A stretch of 64,000 nt of DNA, from NCBI GenBank assembly GCA_946807835.1, contig OX327684.1:20174501-20238500 (forward strand), given 5' to 3'. Of the stretch, positions 1 through 12,685 are shown piece after piece. Each line of letters begins with the position of its first letter. Within the stretch, counting starts at the first letter, position 1. Both the position numbers and the translations under genes were made by a program. This DNA is from Ailanthus altissimus (Eukaryota > Streptophyta > Magnoliopsida > Sapindales > Simaroubaceae). The notes beneath the pieces were generated by a model that saw nothing but the letters and a program-made list of their open reading frames with translations, was not told where the DNA came from and did not search any database.

Positions 1-427
1 GTTTTCTATTCACTTGAATAGTAGCAAATGAACAGTATTTTTTTTACTGTTCACATCTACATTATTTTTTAACAGTGTTTCAAAATTAATTTTGCATGTG
101 TAGGTTTATGAGATGTAGTGATAAAAGTTATCAGTTTACATTATAAATCTGAGTTTATGAGATGCAGTGATAAGAGTTATCAGTCTGCATTATAAACCAA
201 GATTAATTTTTGTGTTGGTAACCACAATGGGAGCTCTACTGGTGAGGGTTAGTTGTGTTTACATAGAAAAATTAATTAATTGAGAATCACCTTCCTTATG
301 AGAATAGAGACCAAGGTTATAAATAAAAATTTTGCTTAATCAGATTGAAGAATATTACATTATGAGATAATGTTTTATTCTGATCCGTCTTATTAATACG
401 GTATTAGACAAGTCATGTCGGCCTTTT

Positions 428-722
428 TTCAATATTGCTACAGTGTGAGGGACTTGGTCAGTTGGGCTTAGACTATACCGGTTAAACATAAGATGAGAAA
501 AATATATGCGAAAGTATTGCCTAATATTGCTACAACGTGAGGGTAGTATAGATAGCATATCTTTAATCATTCACAAGTTAATCTATAATACACTTACCCA
601 ATATTGTTACAGTGTGAGGATAAAGTGTATTCAGGATCAAGTGGTAAGAGTTGCATAAGATTCAATTGACAAATGTTGTCACCTGTTGGGTTTACAAAGA
701 CCAATATTATAGCGTGAAGCCT
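428..722 (+). repeat. Four spaced copies of an AATATTGCTACAGTGTGAGG-like motif
   Basis: A motif close to AATATTGCTACAGTGTGAGG occurs near 430, 521, 599 and 700, at irregular spacings of about 80-100 bp. The fourth copy is the most diverged. The stretch has no coding capacity. It lies in the 5' part of the copia remnant, so it may be an old untranslated region built of sub-repeats. Function unknown. Confidence 0.5.
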
Positions 723-1265
723 GAGTAAATTTCAATGGGATCTACTTCCCGTTGTATAGTTTAAAAGGTTTAAACTATCATCTTCCTGCTCGAGAGATTA
801 CCAAAATTATGTAAAGTAGTGGGATGGCGTTTTAAATTGAAAATGTATAATCAGTATACCCATGATTTAAAACGTTTTATTAGCAATTTAATGACCATTC
901 TGCTTACATCTCTTGTCATTTTTTGCCTGTCTAGTTTAATGGCCACTACAAACTAGTTGGTATGCATAATTGATGCAGTCCAACTCTAAGAGTACTTGAA
1001 ATTACTTTGACTAGTAGATGAATCTCAGAAATGTTCTAGATTCAAAAAAATTTAGATTTGTTGTTTATCAAAGTTTGCCATAAGATATTTTTGGTAACAC
1101 CTCTCTAGAAGATATGAATAGAGAGGGTGTGACCCTCTTTATTCAGGATGCTTTATCTTTTACTCCAAGTATATCTGGTGAGACTAGATGTGTGAGGAGA
1201 AGAAGATGAGGCAAATACCCAGGATAACTCCCCAGAGGAAAAAAAACAAAAATCAACAAGAGAGC

Positions 1266-1330
1266 AATGTAGATGGAAAGTGTTTCCATTGCAGTAACGT
1301 TGGGCATTGAAAAGTCCTCTACCCTAGAAG
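1266..1330 (+). pseudogene. Copia gag zinc-knuckle remnant
   Basis: The frame starting near 1266 reads a CCHC-type nucleocapsid knuckle (KCFHCSNVGH) followed by a stop where the family usually has Trp. The fourth zinc ligand is no longer Cys. In intact copia elements this knuckle binds genomic RNA during packaging. Here it only fixes the position of the end of gag. Confidence 0.6.
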
Positions 1331-2679
1331 CCTTATAATTGTTAGGAAGACTCTTATAGGTTTGTGTTAAACAAACATAGACATTTCTATGACATAGAAT
1401 GCCAGTTCAAGGTGGGTATGAGATATCGCATGTCTCTCTCATATCTGCAATATGTTACATGAATTAAGAGAGACTAGAATGCAACAACTTGTAGAAGTAA
1501 TGTTAAGAGTAGGAAATTGTGATTTCTTGCAGGTCCAAGTTGTTAGACAGCTTTACTTACTTCTCAGATGCGATACAATGGTTGTATTGCATAATTAGTA
1601 TAATATCCAAAACATCGTTCGACATATTTTATCCCTTCTTATATTTGACAGTGAATGATATCGTACGAATATTAAGAATTGTTCCTTATGTTTATATGAT
1701 GTGAATAATGTTTTAATTAGCTGAATATCAGTTAATAAATGGATATTATATATAGTTAAAAATGTCTGTAAATCGAAATCCTTAAATAATACGGAGCTGT
1801 GGTATATAAGTTTAGGTAATATAGACGTGAGACGCTTATTCGTCTGGTTAAAGATGGTTGGATTCTATTCTGATCATAAAAACTTAACCAGTTTATGAAT
1901 AATGTATTCAAGGAGATGACCAAATATATCAGAATGTACATCACATCCCTTTGATTAGATCAAGGTAGTGAGTACATTAATATCAAGTTTTTCTCTTTGT
2001 TTAAAAGAGAATAAGATTATCATTCACTAAGTCCTCCGAGTTCTCCACAATATAATGATATTTCAGAGATAAGGAATTGGACTTTATTAGATATGGTCCG
2101 ATCGATAATGAGTGTTACCGATCTATATCTGTGAGTATCTGCTGCAAAGACAACTGCTTATTAAGCAGAGTTCCTTCAAAAGCTGATCTTTCTATTTTGT
2201 ATGTGATATAGAAAGGAAGGAAGCCATATCTTAAATAAGTTAAGACTTGAAACTATCCTGCTTATATAAGAGTTACGCATTAGGGTATCTTGTTTTATAA
2301 TAGTTACTCAACAAGATAAATAACACCCAAGAGGTACAACTATAGGTCCATTGTGTATCTTGTGAATTCAATACTAGTCATATAATTCAGAGAAGCGAAG
2401 TGTGTTCATTTCTCGATTTACCACCATTCTAGAGGAAGAGTTTCTCATGGATCGTGGGAATCATAGAAAGATTGAACTTGGTGAAGTTAATCTAAAAATC
2501 AATGAACCAAAGATGGGAACTCATGCTCAAATGGGTCAGAAAGGATTTCTAGGTCACATTTTAGGTATGTTTGATGCTTGAAGGTGAACTTGGAGTTTTC
2601 TTGGTAGAAAAAAATTATCCTTTAACCTATAGCAAGACAATGTTAGACATCAATTCGGGAAATAACAAGAAGCCATGAA

Positions 2680-3790
2680 AATAAAAATTAATTCTATGCA
2701 TCAGAATCAAGTCCGGGACTTGGTAAAGCTACCCGTGGGAATTGTTCTCATTGGTTGTAAAAGATTTACAAGAGGTAGTGGGAGCCAGATGAAAGGTAGA
2801 GACTTTCTAGGCCCTATATTGGTTCTAGAAATGTATTCTTCAGTGATCTGGCATCTATTAAGAGGAAACCATTAGAACAATATTAATGTTAAAGTCAATT
2901 AGATTGTTATTGGCTCTTGCAGCATAATATAACTTTGAGGTTTAGCAGATGGATGTAAAGATGACATTCCTGAAGGGATATCTCGAGTAAGAGATATTCA
3001 TGGAAGAGCATAAATATTTTATGCCCAGCCAGACTTCTGTCTAGTGTGTAGGCTGAAGAAGTCCATTTGTGAGCTTAAACAAGCCTCTCGAAGCTGGAAT
3101 CATTATTTTGATGAGATAATCAGATTTTCTGGTTTCATAAAAAATGATGAGGAAGCTTGTGTGCATGAAAGGTTAGTGGGAGCATGATAGTCTTCTTGAT
3201 GCTTTTTATTGATAACATATTGGTCATTCGGAATAATGTTGATATGTTATAGTCGGTCAAAGTAACTTATAAGACTTCTGGTCTGGTGTGCAGACTAAAG
3301 AAGTCTATTTGGAAGAAGTTTCCTTTATATTAGGTATAAACTTTATAGAGATAGAGCGAGGAAGCTAATAGGACTTTTCTAAATTAATTCACATCAATAG
3401 CGTCTTAAAAGGTACAGATTTTTTAACTATGAGTTAGTTAACGTATCTTTTGAACTTAGTGTTTATCTTTTGAGGAGAGTGTCTGACGTATTAGATACAT
3501 CAACTCTTGAAAGCTTGATGTATGCTATGATGTATTTGAGACCTGATATCAGTTTGGCTGTAAGAGTTATGAGTCAGATTTAGTCTGATTCAGGTGACTA
3601 TCATTTTATGGTAGTTAAACATATCCTAAGGTACCTTGAGGGTATAAAGGATAAGTTTCTCAAATATGGAGAAAGTGACTTACAAGTGAGAAGATGCACA
3701 GAGTCAGAAGTCTAGTTTAACCTAAATGTTAGAGAGTCTACATCTCGAAATATGGTTATTCTCATTAGTACTAAATGAGTTGAAATTGCA
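2680..3790 (+). pseudogene. Copia reverse transcriptase / RNase H remnant
   Basis: From about 2708 the frame reads like the start of the copia RT domain (RDLVKLPVGIVLIGCK). At 2951 MDVKMTFLKGYLE matches the conserved MDVKTAFLNG block. Near 3205 LFIDNILVI corresponds to the catalytic YVDDIL block, with one Asp changed to Asn. From about 3535 come the RPDIS, HILRYLEG and TESE segments of the RT-RNase H junction. Multiple stops and frame changes rule out function. Orientation agrees with the LTR at 4157. Confidence 0.75.
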
Positions 3791-4156
3791 CCAAACTAGA
3801 ATTCACTACTGATTTATTATGTGCCCAGCGAAAGTGGCAATGAGGATTCATAGGTTTATCGCTCGGCTTGGAAGAGTTCCAAGATAGATGAACCCTATCC
3901 CATAGTTTTACGATAAAAATTGACCGTTGTACAAGCCGAGATACTAAGAGAACACCAGTACTCTAATTATATTGAGATGAGTCTTACATGACTAGAGGGA
4001 TCTTGGCTTAAGAAGATGTGATTATTTGTAGAAGTATTTTATAAATAATTTAGTTGACTCACTATTTAAAGCCATGACTCCAAAAGTGTTTATAAAACAC
4101 GTGGAGTTGATGTGTATGAGATACCATCAGGAATGACCCTAGAGCAAGTGAGAGAT

Positions 4157-6369
4157 TGTTAGAGTTGGTGCTTACGTGCCATCCCTGAATGTATATATAC
4201 TTGTGTATTTATACAAGTGTATATTTCTATTAAATCGCTAATACCTATTTATATGGTACTATACAATGTAACATTATAAACATTGTATGATCTGAAGGAG
4301 TTCCAATCAGATCTAAAGGAGTTTAGATAAGGGCTCATAGTTGGCAATGCTGAGAGATATAAATGTTAAATGTTAGAACAGTTAAGTGTTAGCTGGTTAT
4401 AATACTCAACGAAGATCCAAGAGTTGGAATCTTGTCTATAATGAGACATAGACCTACGAATATACTAGTAACTGCATAGTTGCAAGAGTTGCAATCGGGT
4501 GCTAGAAAATACTAGTTGTGCAAGTTGTTTTCAAATAATTATCCTTGATCTATTTTTATCAATGTGGGTCTGTCGGTGGATACTTTTAATATATAGATCA
4601 GCATATGTCATACCTATAGGGTATAGATGGTCATTCTTAGCCGACTGTAAACTTGGAGCTTGTATTGACATATGAGTATCCAGTTAGGACTGAATATGGG
4701 ATAGACTCACGAGGGTTTCTATGTAAGTCATCAACGAAGGGTCCTCTCGAGTTGAGTAGTATACGTGGTCCTTTGACCTGAGTGCCACGGTGGGCTTGTA
4801 AGTGATCCACCATACTTTGGTTCCACGCATGTCACAAACCTTTCATGTTGTGACCATTGGGTGTCAATGGGTATGGTTCGATGCTTATGGAGTCTGGTGT
4901 GTACAGATATGGTATCCATCAGCTCACATAGAGAGTTAGATATCTAGATGCTTCGAGATTGTATATTAGAAAGTCTTGTGGCCACAATATGGCAAAAGAG
5001 TTTGTATATATTGTTCATTGAGATACAAAACTGGAGATAAGACATGGATTATGTCAGAAAGTCTTGTGGTCACAATATGGCAAAGGAGTTTGTACATATT
5101 GTTCATTGAGATACAAAACTGGAGATAAGACATGGATGAGCACTAGGGGATTTAACAGTAATAATCTATATCCCCAGCACATCCAGGATATCATGACGGA
5201 AGGACTATACGTATGCGTTGTAACCTCAACTTGTATGGTTCAACATGCTGATTTGTATATCCATGACGTATGCGTGGGGCAATGTTCACAGACTCATGGA
5301 ATAGTTCCATTGAACGAATTGGACATAGACCTAGGGAGTCCCGTGATATAAAGTGTACTCGTTGTGCACTGGGCAACGTGCCAGATTAAATTGTTTAATC
5401 TAGTACTATCATGGGAATGTGTGCGTGTCTGTATTTAAGTGTTAAATACAACAAGTAGTTAATAATTATTATTTACTAATTGTATAATGACATGTGGTGC
5501 ATTGTGAACCATCGATTAAGTTTACCTAAGTGTAGAATATGGTGGGACCTATTAGGGGTATACTTGGTAACTATTTATGAGGGACAAAACGGTCTTCTCA
5601 CACATTAATTATTTAGTTGTTAAATAATCAAAATATCTCAAATAAAATAAATTATTATAAATTATTTTATTATATAATATTATTATATTAAACAATGCTA
5701 TTTAGTTGGCATCCATTTTATATATTTTATTATTATTTGATATAATAATATTATTTTTTGATAAAAGTATTTTTTGTTTATATATATAATATTATTATTT
5801 TATTATGTGAGATATATAATGTGTATGAAATGTGTTTTTAGGAAAGAGTGTGTGTATTTGGCCGAGAATGGAAATGGAGAAAAGAGAAATAAAATGAATT
5901 GGTGCTAAGAAAAGAAAGAAAGAAGAAGAAAAAAAAAGATGAGAGAAATTGAAATTGTTTCATTTTTTTTCTTGGTACCAAAAGAAGTAATTGTGAATTG
6001 TTTTAATATCTATTTTTTATCCTTTTAGAAAAAAGGATAAATATACACCACCGGCCATTTTGGGGTTAAGAGTTAATCTCGTTCTAGTATATAGAGCTGC
6101 TGTTCTAACTCACCAAGTTCACCGTGTTGGTGACTAGAACTGGCAACGAGTTGGTTTTCATGCGGACTCCGAGGAAATACGTGTATAACTTTACACGTTC
6201 AGGTGATTTCTCAGCACTACTAATATATTAATATGATTAATATATTTTATTTATTGTATTTATTTGTATGTTTTAATCCTTCCGCCGCGTTTAATATGTA
6301 TATAATACGTATTTTAGGCAATAGACACAATTGCATATGCATACACTCACGTGTATTAGATCCCCAACA
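4157..6369 (+). mobile_element. 2.2-kb LTR, 3' LTR of the copia remnant (family 1, copy 1)
   Basis: Starts TGTTAGAGTTGGTGCTTACG right after a copia-type polypurine tract and ends CCCCAACA, giving TG...CA termini. The same sequence recurs inverted at about 6375-8513 and again in direct orientation from 59837, which confirms it is a mobile-element LTR. A pyrimidine/purine-rich segment and a long AT-only stretch fill its 3' half. No flanking duplication is visible, as expected if this is the 3' LTR of an element whose left part is lost. A short direct duplication lies inside (around 4969-5030 and 5055-5140). Confidence 0.75.
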
Positions 6370-6374
6370 GTATG

Positions 6375-8513
6375 TGTTGATTATATAAATATACATATCT
6401 CATACATAAATAAGTACAGTAGAAGATTAAAAATTATACAATGAACACACTATATATATAATTAATAAAATTAATTACAGAATTGAGAAATTCACCTTTG
6501 AAACTTTTGGATTAAATTTTTGGAGTCTATAAGAATTAAACTTGTTGACAATTCTAGTAATCAACTTGGGTGGGTTTGATTAGCGAGAATAGCAGTATAA
6601 TCCAACAATGATTTAACTCTTTAATTCATTTATATTAACACTTAATCTAATAAAAAATTAATTTATTTTATCTTTTATTTAACTATTAAACAATTAAAAC
6701 AAATCTATTTAGTTATTACAATAAATACCCTTAATGAAAATAAAAGAAGAATTATTAATTTCAACTCTTAAAATAATAAAATAAGAAATAATTTCTTTTC
6801 TTTTCTTTCTCTCTAAATGGCTCACAAATGTAAAAAAACTAAAACTTATAAATTTGTTAATTTTATTTCACTTTATATACTAATGAATAATTTCAAATAA
6901 ATTTGAACTTTATTTGCATTTAATTTAGCTATTCAATTAACCAAAATTAACATTTAACCTTAGTTGAGTTAAATTAACTTAACCCTTAAGTTAATAAATA
7001 TCCAACTAAACTAATCATAGAGTTAACTATTAATCCTAGTTAAGTTAACATTGATTTAATAATAAAAATAAAATATCTAGATTTTTATTTAACCTAACCA
7101 TAGTTAACAATTAACAATAGTTAAGTTAAGCACAAAATATCTTTTAACTTAATCCTTAGGTTAACAATTAACCATGCTTAAGTTAGATTTTTATTTAATT
7201 ATTATTTAAATAAATATCTTGATTGTTTAATAATTAAATAATTAATAAAATAAAATTATCATTATACCTTTACTAAGTTACTAAGTTAAATCAAAGTAGG
7301 TCCCATATATTTTAGTTAACTTAACCATAGTAATTTGTTTTATTTTATACTGTATTGAACTGTTCAATACAATATACTGCACATTTGCACAACGAGTACA
7401 TTTTATATTGGGACTCTCTAAGTTCATGCACAATTCTTCCAATGAAACTATATCATGAGTTCATGAACAATGCCCTACGCATATGTCATGGATATCACAA
7501 ATTAGCGCATTATACCATGCAAGTTGAGGTCAGAACACATACTTATAATCCTTCCATTATTATACCTTGGATGTACAGAGGTATAAATTAGCACCGTCAA
7601 ATCTTCATTTGCTCATCTATGAACTTTTCTCCAGATTTGTATCTCAATAAACAATATACGAAAACACTTTTGCGATATTATTGTTTGCGTATATTGTTTA
7701 ACATTATGGGAAACTCATTTCTTGAGTTTATTATTTATGACCATTATATTTTCTAAGATATAATCTCAAAGCATCGGATATACAACTTACCTATGTAAGT
7801 TAATGGATTTCGTATTTACGCACACCGAACTCCATGAGCATAAGATCATATCTAGCGACACATAGTGGTCAAACCATGAAAGGTCTCACAAGCTTACTGT
7901 AGTGCTCAGGTCAAAGGATCACAAATACTACTAAACTTGAGAAGACATTCATTTGACGATTTCATAAGATATTTATTGAGGTCCTCATAAGTCTATTCAG
8001 TATCCAATCCTAACTGGAAACCCACATGCCTATACAAGCTCTAAGCTCATGGTCAGCTAAGAACAACTATTTGCACTAGTCAGATATAGATATATACTCA
8101 TCTATATGATAGTGATTCACCGATAGACCCGCATTAGTAAATATAGATAAAAAATACTATGTTTAAGAACATACTTGTATAATGACATTTTTTAGCACTT
8201 GTTACAACTCTTTACAGCTGTGTCATTACCAGTATACTCTCAGGTCTTTGTCCCATTTCAAACAAGGCTTTTAACTCTTATAATTTTGCTAACTCTTAGT
8301 AGTGCCAACTCTTAGCATTGCTAACTCTTAGCCCTGGTCTAAACTCCTTTAGACTAGATCTAAATTCCTTCAGATCATACAATACCTGTAACGTTACAAG
8401 CTTAATACCATATAATTAATATTAATGATTTTATTTGAAATATTTCTTGTATTAATATTTAACAATTAATATTTATACAATATTAGAATGACACGTAAGC
8501 ACCAACTCCAACA
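6375..8513 (-). mobile_element. Inverted solo LTR or LTR fragment (family 1, copy 2)
   Basis: On the minus strand it starts TGTTGGAGTTGGTGCTTACG at 8513 and follows copy 1 for over 1.1 kb. For example, 7370-7600 is the inverse of about 5160-5400, and 7790-8350 the inverse of the 4300-4900 segment. The far end is unclear: TGTTGATT at 6375 could be the terminus, but the last few hundred bases do not match copy 1 well. No ORF. The two LTRs therefore sit 3' end to 3' end with almost no spacer. Confidence 0.6.
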
Positions 8514-8639
8514 AAGATTTATTTAAATTTTTTTAAAAAAAGGTTTTTATGTTTAAACACATTTTTTCAAATTCTATTTTTCGTTAGTACAATAACCTAA
8601 CTCATTCTGTAGATTATCTTACTCGGTTATTCCACTTAC

Positions 8640-9325
8640 AAGAATAGGACTTCCTTGAAAGGGTCTCATACTATTTCTTTAGAAGCAAACAAATCGACGA
8701 CTTCATTAGAAGGATTTTACACCCTTACCTTAGAAGAAAATATAGTGAAAGAATTTTCTAGAATGATTCCATACCCTTACCTTAGAAGCAAATACATCTA
8801 AAACTTTCCTAGAAGGGTTTTGTACCCTTGTCTTAGAAGAAAAAACATCTAAGAATTCTCTGGAAGGGTCTCACGCCTTTGTCTTGAAAGCAAAAAAATC
8901 AATAAGACTTCCTTGGAAGGATCTCATATCCTTGCCTTAAAAAAAAAAATAAATTGGTAAGACTTCCTTAAAAAGATCTCATATCCTCACCTTAGAAAAA
9001 AACAAATTGGTAAGACTTCCTTAGAAGGATCTCATATCCTTGCCTTAGAAGAAAAGAAATTGGTAAGACTTCCCCTAGAAGGATCTCGTATCTTTGCCTT
9101 GAAAGCAAACACATTTAATAATTCCCTAAAAGAGTTTCACGCCCTTGCATTGAAAGTAAACAAATCAGTAAGACTTCCTTGGAAGGATCTTATATCTTTG
9201 CCATAACTGCAAGCACATCTAAAGACTTCGTTGAAAGAGGTCTTATGCCTTTACCTTGACTGCAAACACGAATAAATAAGGATTCCTTAGAAATGTCTTA
9301 TACCCTTGCCTTATAAGTACATACT
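8640..9325. repeat. 52-bp minisatellite, left part (about 13 units)
   Basis: About 13 degenerate units of 50-56 bp. A typical unit begins ACTTCCTTAGAAGGATCTCA and ends in an A-rich segment near GCCTTAGAAG. Units begin near 8650, 8700, 8752, 8804, 8855, 8908, 8963, 9016, 9069, 9121, 9172, 9224 and 9280. No reading frame is conserved across units, so it looks non-coding. The array stops abruptly at the Athila-like LTR at 9326 and resumes at 15627. Confidence 0.85.
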
Positions 9326-10637
9326 TGATAGGGGCATAAAAGTATTAGTATAATTTATACTCAACTTTCATATTTTGTCCTAAATCATAAATATTTAGCT
9401 ATTTAATTGTGGTTTTTGATCATAAATAGATGCACGATGGAACATGTGACGTATAGGAACAAAAGGGAGGCAAATCGGACGTCAAACTAAGAAGTTACGC
9501 TCAAAATACGAAAAGGGCACCAGGCTAGCGACTGAGTGCCTCGGCATCCACAACCCAGCACCGCGGTGCTCGTGGTGGTAAATAGTAACTCATAAACAGT
9601 ATTTTGCTACAATGAGTCATGAACAGGGATTTGAAGGAAAAAAAACCCTATAAATAGAAAGCCAAAAACCTTAAGAGGACGAGGAGAGAAAAATAGATAA
9701 AAGAGGCAAAAATTTAGAGGGAGAATTCACAACACAAATAAAATATCAAAGCCAAAGATTGAAGAACCAAGATCAAGATTCAAGCTTTAAGTCAAGATTG
9801 AGAGAGAATCATATCAAGGAGTCACTTTGATTAGTTTTTCTTCTCTTTCTTTATCATTATGTTCTTTTTCTTGTTGATCTTTATGAATTGGTTTGATACT
9901 TTTAGTTTTGTGATGGGTTAATTTGTTCATCTAGGGTTAGACTATGTGAACTTAGTATGGATTTGGATTGTGTTAATTTTTAGTTTATGAACTTGATACA
10001 TTCAATTGATTCATTCTATCTTGTGTTTAATGCTTTTATTATACCTGATCAATATTATGAATGATTGAGGAACTATGATAAACTCGACGGATGGATTCAT
10101 GTGTTTAGCCTATGATAGCTTGATGCATGATCATAGGGTAACAACTATGAGTTCCATCTAGGATAGACATATACCTAGGTAGCATGTATGGTCTAATTTA
10201 GACTTGATCTTAATGAATTACATTCTGATTTGATTACCATAGACATATAGGTGATTGTTGGAATGTGTAATATAGTCACTTGACCATTGACAAAGACTTA
10301 CGATGAGATTAGTGTCTAAGCTAATCAATTGGTATTAAGGGATTACCTAAGTGGTTAATGAGTCCAATGAAATATTAGGAGACGTGTCAAAGCCCTAGAT
10401 TATCTTTATTTGTGAATTCTACTCTTTGCTTTTATTTATTCAATTGAGATAATTAGATTAGTTAAAAAAATTCTAGATTTTCATTTTCTTAATAAAAGTT
10501 AAGTAGGTATAATTTTAGTATTTGATTTATAGAATTAGATCGCATAGTCCTTGTGGGATCGATATCTGAACTTAAAATCCTATATTACTTGATATGATAG
10601 CGTGCACTTGCACTTAGCTACTATAGCATCAGAATCA
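9326..10637 (+). repeat. 5' LTR of Athila-A
   Basis: Begins TGATAGGGGCATAAAAGTAT and ends GAATCA just before AGTTTTTGGCGCC, the same junction seen in the second Athila-like element of this window. A TATA box (CTATAAATAG) lies at 9648-9657. The downstream A/G-rich stretch around 9670-9800 resembles the R/U5 leader of plant LTRs. Its partner at 14358 matches along nearly its whole length with scattered substitutions and small indels. Confidence 0.85.
9648..9657 (+). promoter_or_regulatory. TATA box of Athila-A 5' LTR
   Basis: CTATAAATAG in a non-coding LTR context. The same motif is kept in the 3' LTR at 14657-14666. Transcription would start some 30 bp downstream. Confidence 0.5.
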
Positions 10638-10643
10638 AGTTTT

Positions 10644-10660
10644 TGGCGCCGTTGTTGGGG
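10644..10660 (+). other. Primer-binding site, tRNA-Asp type
   Basis: TGGCGCCGTTGTTGGGG is complementary to the 3' end of plant tRNA-Asp, with one mismatch against the site in the second Athila-like element. It lies 6 bp after the LTR end. tRNA-Asp priming fits the Athila/Tat branch of Ty3/gypsy. Confidence 0.85.
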
Positions 10661-10803
10661 ACTAGTTTTATCAATTCTTTAGATCAATACTAATACCAAA
10701 CTACTTACTTTTAATTCAAATTTTTGTTTTCTCGTTCTTATTTTTGTTTTATCTTCTTCTTTTTACTTTGATTTTCTTTTTATTTTGCTTTGATAGTTTA
10801 TAC

Positions 10804-12685
10804 CATGAAGGGAAACAACGATCACATCAATAATCCTATGTTTGAGCCCATGATACCACAGAGTTTTGAAAGAGTGTATTGTCCTAACAATAATTGGTGT
10901 TCAGTCTAGTATTTGATTTGGCGACCAACCATTAATGCTAATAACTTTGAGATTAAGCCAAATATTATTCAGATGCTGAAAGAAACTGTAATATTCAGCG
11001 GAGCTCTCAATTATGATCCTAATATGCATATCATAAATTTCTTGAAATTTTATGATGCCTTTAAATACAACGGAGTCTTCAATGATGCCATCAAATTAAG
11101 ATTATTCCTTTTCTCTTTAAGGGATAGAGCTAAGAGTTGGTTGATGTCATTGCCGTCAGGATCCATATCAACGTGGGAAGATTTAGCACAGACATTCTTA
11201 GCCAAGTTCTTTCCACCAGCAAAGACTGCAAATATGAGAAATGACATCACCTCATTTAGTCAGATTGATGGAGAGTCATTGTATGAGGCATGGGAACGCT
11301 TCAAGGACATGTTGAGAAAGTGTCCTCATCATGGAGTTCCTAAATAGTTATTAGTCCAAACGTTCTATAATGGATTAGTAGGCCATTTGAGGACTATTGT
11401 AGATGTCACTACTGGAGGAGCTTTAATGAATAAGTCTATTAGAAGAGATGGTATTAAATAGTTACCAATGGCCAGCAGAGAAAGTTACACCTAAGAGAGT
11501 TGCCGGTATATATGAAATTGACGCATTCAATGCATTGATAGCTCAAATCAATATTTTATCTAAAAAGTTTGATGCATTAAATGACGTCAAAACTTGACAA
11601 GAGACATACGACTTTTGTGGTGATAACCACATGAATAGGCAATGTATGAAAGCAGTAAATTATATGGCAATTTTAACCGACAACCACCTAACCCACAATT
11701 TAACTTCTTTAACCTAGGGTGGAGAGATCATCCAAACTTCTCTTGGCATTACAATCAAGAGGAGCCATCTAGACCAATGAATCCCCCAGGATTTCTACCA
11801 CCACAAGAAAAGAAGCCGACATTGGAAGACATGTTTGTACAATATATAAAGTCCAATGATGCCATCTTACAGAATCATTCAGCATCATTGAAGAATTTGG
11901 AGGTACAAATGGGACAACTTGCTGCTGTAATTAATAGGAGACCTCAAGAAACTCTACCAAGTGATATCGAGACAAATCCAAAAGGAAGTGTAGAGGACTA
12001 TCAAATCGTCAACTTACGAAGTGGTAAGAGCTTACAAGAAAACACATTCACACCGCTACCACCAAGTATAGAGGAGAAGAAAGTGCAAAAAAATAAAGTA
12101 CAACCATATAGATTATCGATTCCTTTTCTTCAAAGGCTACAGAGGTGTCAAATAAGTGTTGAAATGAAAAATCAACAGCATACCAGTCCAGAAAATAATA
12201 CAGAATCTCAAAAAAGTGCAGAATTCTCAACAATAGAATGTGTAAAAATTGGTATTAAAGTACAGTAACATTGTAAGGTGCAGAAAAGTGACAACACAGT
12301 AGAAAATATCAGTAACAAAGAGCAGAATTAGCCCATGCGCACTATGTTACTTGACCGTTGTAGCATTAATGTAGTGCCATCAAACACCAAAGAGCTCAAA
12401 GACATGGAGATGTTGAATCCTCATATAAAAAAGAATGCGTTAAGGCATAGAAAGGAAAGAAAGAAGAAGAAAAAAAAGAAGCAGTACGATGATAGGATCA
12501 AAGAGAATGACACAAAAGAGACACTTCACCGGTCTAAGATTCAAGTCTTTCCGGAGAAACACGAGGAGAAAGAGGAACAAGTTGCTGCACAAAATCAAAT
12601 AAAGAAGACATGGAAGCTAAAAGAAAGAAAGCCTAACAAGCTCACATATAAAGATGCTTTCACCATTGACTTTGATCCCCCATAA
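10804..12685 (+). pseudogene. Broken Athila-like gag
   Basis: The likely start is the ATG at 10804. The frame then shifts once near 10.9 kb and continues in one phase with stops at about 11345-11347, around 11.46-11.6 kb and again past 12268. Open pieces are 10913-11347, 11642-12268 and 12335-12685. The first carries the retrotransposon gag fold (FSLRDRAKSWL, then a conserved WERFKDMLRKCPHHG block). Around 11.6 kb a decayed zinc knuckle reads DFCGDNHMNRQC. Next comes the family-typical GWRDHPNFSW, and then GQLAAVINRRP and IVNLRSGK. The last piece is very Lys/Glu-rich. In intact elements this protein forms the capsid. No protease or pol follows. Confidence 0.85.

Larger units (their letters stand above)
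1..4156 (+). mobile_element. Decayed Ty1/copia retrotransposon interior (5' end outside window)
   Basis: No long open frame survives, but short stretches in shifting frames read as copia polyprotein in the normal order: a gag zinc knuckle near 1.27-1.33 kb, reverse transcriptase from about 2.7 kb, RNase H from about 3.5 kb, then a purine-rich tract (AGAGCAAGTGAGAGAT) directly before the LTR at 4157. Stops and frameshifts occur every few dozen codons, and a stretch like that at 3036-3066 recurs at 3269-3305, so there is internal rearrangement as well. The first 1.2 kb has no recognisable domain. I infer an old inactive element whose 5' LTR lies to the left or is too decayed to see. Confidence 0.75.

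Noticed and set aside
4731..5376. Short open frames on both strands within the 2.2-kb LTR
   Set aside because: The same sequence recurs as LTR copies 2 and 3, where the frames are not kept, so they are not coding.
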